A DNA stretch of 64,000 bases, taken from contig CM038222.1 of NCBI GenBank assembly GCA_021442155.1, positions 24,662,148-24,726,147 on the forward strand, in the 5' to 3' direction. Numbering within the stretch: position 1 is the first letter of the stretch; each line of letters starts with the position of its first letter. The DNA is from Cymbidium sinense. Lineage: Eukaryota; Streptophyta; Magnoliopsida; Asparagales; Orchidaceae. A model generated the notes under the pieces. The model did not search any database. It was not told the origin of the DNA and saw nothing but the letters and a program-made list of their open reading frames with translations. Below are positions 60,970 to 64,000 of the stretch, piece by piece. Both the position numbers and the translations under genes were made by a program.

Positions 60970-63300
60970 ATAATCAAAAACCCTAAACCCTTAACTAAAA
61001 CTTGAACCCTAAACCTAAAACCTAAACCCTTAACCCTAAAAACCCTAAACACTAAACCCTAAACCCTAAACCCTAAACCCCAAATCGTAAACCCTAAAAC
61101 CCTAAACCCTAAACCCTAAATCCCAAAGCCTAAACTCTAAACTAACCCAACCCTAAAAAGCTAAAAACATAAACCTAAACTAATTAAAACCTAAAAATAA
61201 AATAAATAAAAAGTACAAACCAAAAAACTAAAAATAAAAATAAAACAAAAACATAAACTAAAACCTAAACCTAAACCTAAACCTAAAACTAATCTTAAAA
61301 AGAAAATAAAATAAAAATAAAACTAAAAAAAATTAAACAAATAAAAATCTAAACTAAACAAAAAAATAAAAACCTAAATAAAATAAAAACAAAACCTAAA
61401 ATAAAAATAAAATAAACCTAAAAGAAAATAAAATAAAAACTAAATAAAAATATAAACTTAATTGATAAATAGAAAAAAACCAAAAAAAAACCTAAACTCA
61501 AAACTAATAAAAAACACTAAACCTAAAATAAAAATAAAATAAACCTAAACCTAAACTAAAATAAGTAAAACCTAAACCTAAAATAAAAAAAAATAAATCA
61601 AAACCAAAACCTAAACTAAAAAAAATGAAAACCTAAAATAAAAATAAAATAAACAAAAGAAAATAAACCTAAAAAAACAAAAAAACTAAAACAAATAAAA
61701 CCTAAACTAAATAAAATAAACTAAAATAAATCTAAACCTAAACTAAATAATAAAACTTATATATAAACCTAAAATAAAAATCTAAAACCTAACACAAAAA
61801 AAATAAAATAAAAACCTAAACCTAAGCCTAAAAATAAAAAATAAAACCTAAACCAAAAAAATAAATAAATAAAACAAAACTAAAATAATAAGTCTAAACC
61901 TAAAAAATAAACTAAAATAAAAAACCTAAACTAAAATAAATAACCTAAACTAAATAAAATAAACTAAATATAAAAATAAACCTAAATCAAAATAAAAAAT
62001 AAAATAAACTAAAAAACCTAAAAATAAATCTAAAATAAAAACCTAAAATCAAACCCTAAAAAAATAAAATAAAACCCTAAACCTAAACTTAAAAATGAAA
62101 TATAAAACCTAAACCTAAAAAATAAAATAAAAATATAACTAAACTAAAAATGTACCCTAAACCTAAACCTAATCCTAAAAATAAACTAAATTTAAAAACT
62201 TAAAGTAAAATAAATAAAATAAACTAAATAAAAATAAAAATAAAAATAATCCTAAATTAAAATGAAAAATAAAATAAACTAAATAAACCTAAAACTACAT
62301 ATTTACTTAATTTTAAAAAAAAAGTAAAATAAAAAATAAAATAAAACATTCTCCCTAAACCCTATAATTAACCCTAAACCTAAAACTCTAAACCTTAAAT
62401 CCTAAATCCTAAACCTTAAGCCCTAAAACCTTAAACCCAAAACCGTAAACCCTAAACCCTAAATCATTAAACCCTAAACCATAAACCCTAAAAAATTATA
62501 AACCCTAAATCCTAAACTAACCATAAACCCTAAACAATAAAACCCTCCACTAACTCTATTAACCCTAAACCCTAAAACTAAACCCTAAATCCTTACCCTC
62601 TGATGATATAAAATCCTAAACCTAAACCTGAACTAACTCACCCTAAATGACCCTAAAAACTCTAAAGTCTAAAGCTAAACCTTACCCACCACTTGAAACT
62701 CGGTAACTCTGCACCTAAACCACTAAACCCAAACTAAAGCTTAAACACTAAAACCCTAAACACTAAACCTTACCCTAAACCCTAAAACCCTAAAACCCTC
62801 ACCCTAAAAAACTAAACCTAAACTAAACTAAATAAAAAAATATAATAAATAAATAAACCTAAATAAAATAAAAATAAAATAAAATAAAACCTAAACATTA
62901 AACTAAAATAAAATAAAATAAAATAAAAAATTAATAAAACTAAAATTAAAATAAAAATAAAATAATAATAAAAAAACCTAAAAAATAAACTAAATAAATA
63001 AAAGAAGAAATGTTGAATCTGAATTTGTTCTTTATTAAAAATAAAATAAATAAAAATCAAAAACCCTAAACCTTGAACTAAAATCTAAAACCTAAACTCT
63101 ATACCCTAAACCCTAAACCCTAAACCTAAACCTTAAAACCCTAAACCCTAAACCCTAATACCACTAAACCTAAACCATAAAGCAAAAAACCTAAACCTAA
63201 ATAATACTTAAAAATAAAATAAATAAAAAATCTAAATTGAAATAAAATAAAAAATTAAAAACAAATAAAAACATAAACTAAAACTTAAACTTAAACCTAA

Positions 63301-63303
<3 letters not shown>

Positions 63304-63380
<77 letters not shown>
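63304..63380. repeat. (AAT)n microsatellite, right-hand copy
   Basis: About 25 uninterrupted AAT triplets at the same place in the satellite as 14731-14806. Confidence 0.95.
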
Positions 63381-64000
63381 GAAACTAAAATAATATAAAT
63401 AATAACTTATACTAAATTAAGAAATAAAGTAACCTACGAATAAAAATCTAAATAAAATAAAAATTAAAAGTAAAACAAAAATAAAATAAACATAAAATAA
63501 AATATAATAAAATCTAAATAAAAACCTAAGCCTAAAAAAAACCAAAAACCCTAAACCCTATAACTAACCCAAAACTTTAAACCCTAAATCTACAACCTCA
63601 AACCCTAAACCCTAAACCCTAAATCCTAAAAAGCCCTAAAGCTTAAACCCTAAAAAACCCTAAACCCTATGCTAACCTAAAACCCTAAATCTTAAAAACA
63701 TTAACACAAAAGCCTAATAAACCCTAAACACTAAGCCCTGACCCTAAACCCTAAACTTAAACCCTAAACTCTAAAACCTTAAACCCTAAACCCTAAACCC
63801 TATACCCTAAAAACCTAAAAATCATAACCTAAACTAAATAAAACCTAAAAATAAAATAAATATAAAAACCTAAACCTAAATAAAATTAAAAAGTAAAAAA
63901 AAACCTAAACTAAAATCTAAACCTAAACCTAAAAATAAAAGAAAAGAAACTAAAATAAAATAATTAATAACATAAACAAAACTTTAAAATAAAATAAACC

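Larger units (their letters stand above)
59699..64000. repeat. Second copy of the composite satellite (matches about 11197-15372)
   Basis: Collinear over the whole 4.3 kb with the left array: the same oddities occur in the same order (AATAACCCTAAGAATAAAA, the boundary motif at 60360, the GRP island at 60677, CTTAATTGATAAATAGAAAA, the UTR remnant at 63003, the (AAT)n at 63304). Differences are mainly homopolymer length and short missing blocks in the left copy. Telomere-like blocks: about 60395-60670, 60975-61160, 62345-62815, 63060-63180, 63545-63830. A-rich tracts fill the rest; the array runs off the window. Confidence 0.95.

Noticed and set aside
1..64000. tRNA, rRNA or known small RNA genes
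   Set aside because: I looked for A/B-box-bearing cloverleaf segments and rRNA words and saw none convincing; only the tRNA-complementary primer site was found. No covariance search was possible.

Overview
The window is repetitive nuclear DNA from a flowering plant. The evidence is Arabidopsis-type telomere heptamers (CCCTAAA), remains of a Tat/Ogre-clade Ty3/gypsy retrotransposon (dual RNase H, tRNA-Arg-like primer site) and recurrent pieces of a plant glycine-rich RNA-binding protein (GRP) gene. I see no intact, functional protein-coding gene. The species cannot be named from the sequence. All homology statements come from reading translations and alignments by eye.

Layout. 1-1402: protease and protease-RT linker of a dead Tat-like polyprotein, minus strand. 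1403-9855: a giant LTR (copy I, plus orientation) with an 880-bp internal tandem duplication. 9856-10210: dead Gag fragment, minus strand. 10211-25195: composite satellite of degenerate telomere repeats, A-rich AAATAAA/CCTAAA tracts and repeated copies of a GRP 3' end. 25196-26660: a diverged ~330-bp tandem repeat. 26660-28600: 3' region of a Tat-like element with ~370-bp subrepeats. 28690-31890: dead pol (INT, archaeal-type RNase H, RNase H, RT, protease fragment), minus strand. 31891-38603: second giant LTR (copy II), truncated. 38604-41677 plus 48292-52656: one giant LTR (copy III/V), split by a solo LTR (copy IV, 41678-48286) with a clean CTTCC target-site duplication. 52657-53725: primer site and a short non-coding internal region. 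53726-59598: another giant LTR (copy VI), cut by a 100-N gap (59599-59698). 59699-64000: a second copy of the satellite seen at about 11197-15372.

Reading the nesting: a Tat-like element carrying copy II appears to be the oldest layer. A plus-strand element (III/V, internal, VI) seems to have entered copy II, and solo LTR IV then entered III/V. LTRs of about 7.4 kb flanking only about 1.1 kb of non-coding internal DNA would be an extreme large-LTR, non-autonomous design. The most unusual part is the satellite, in which a captured GRP 3' end and telomere repeats were amplified together. Part of the fine structure, especially many short deletions and homopolymer differences between repeat copies, may be consensus error rather than biology.
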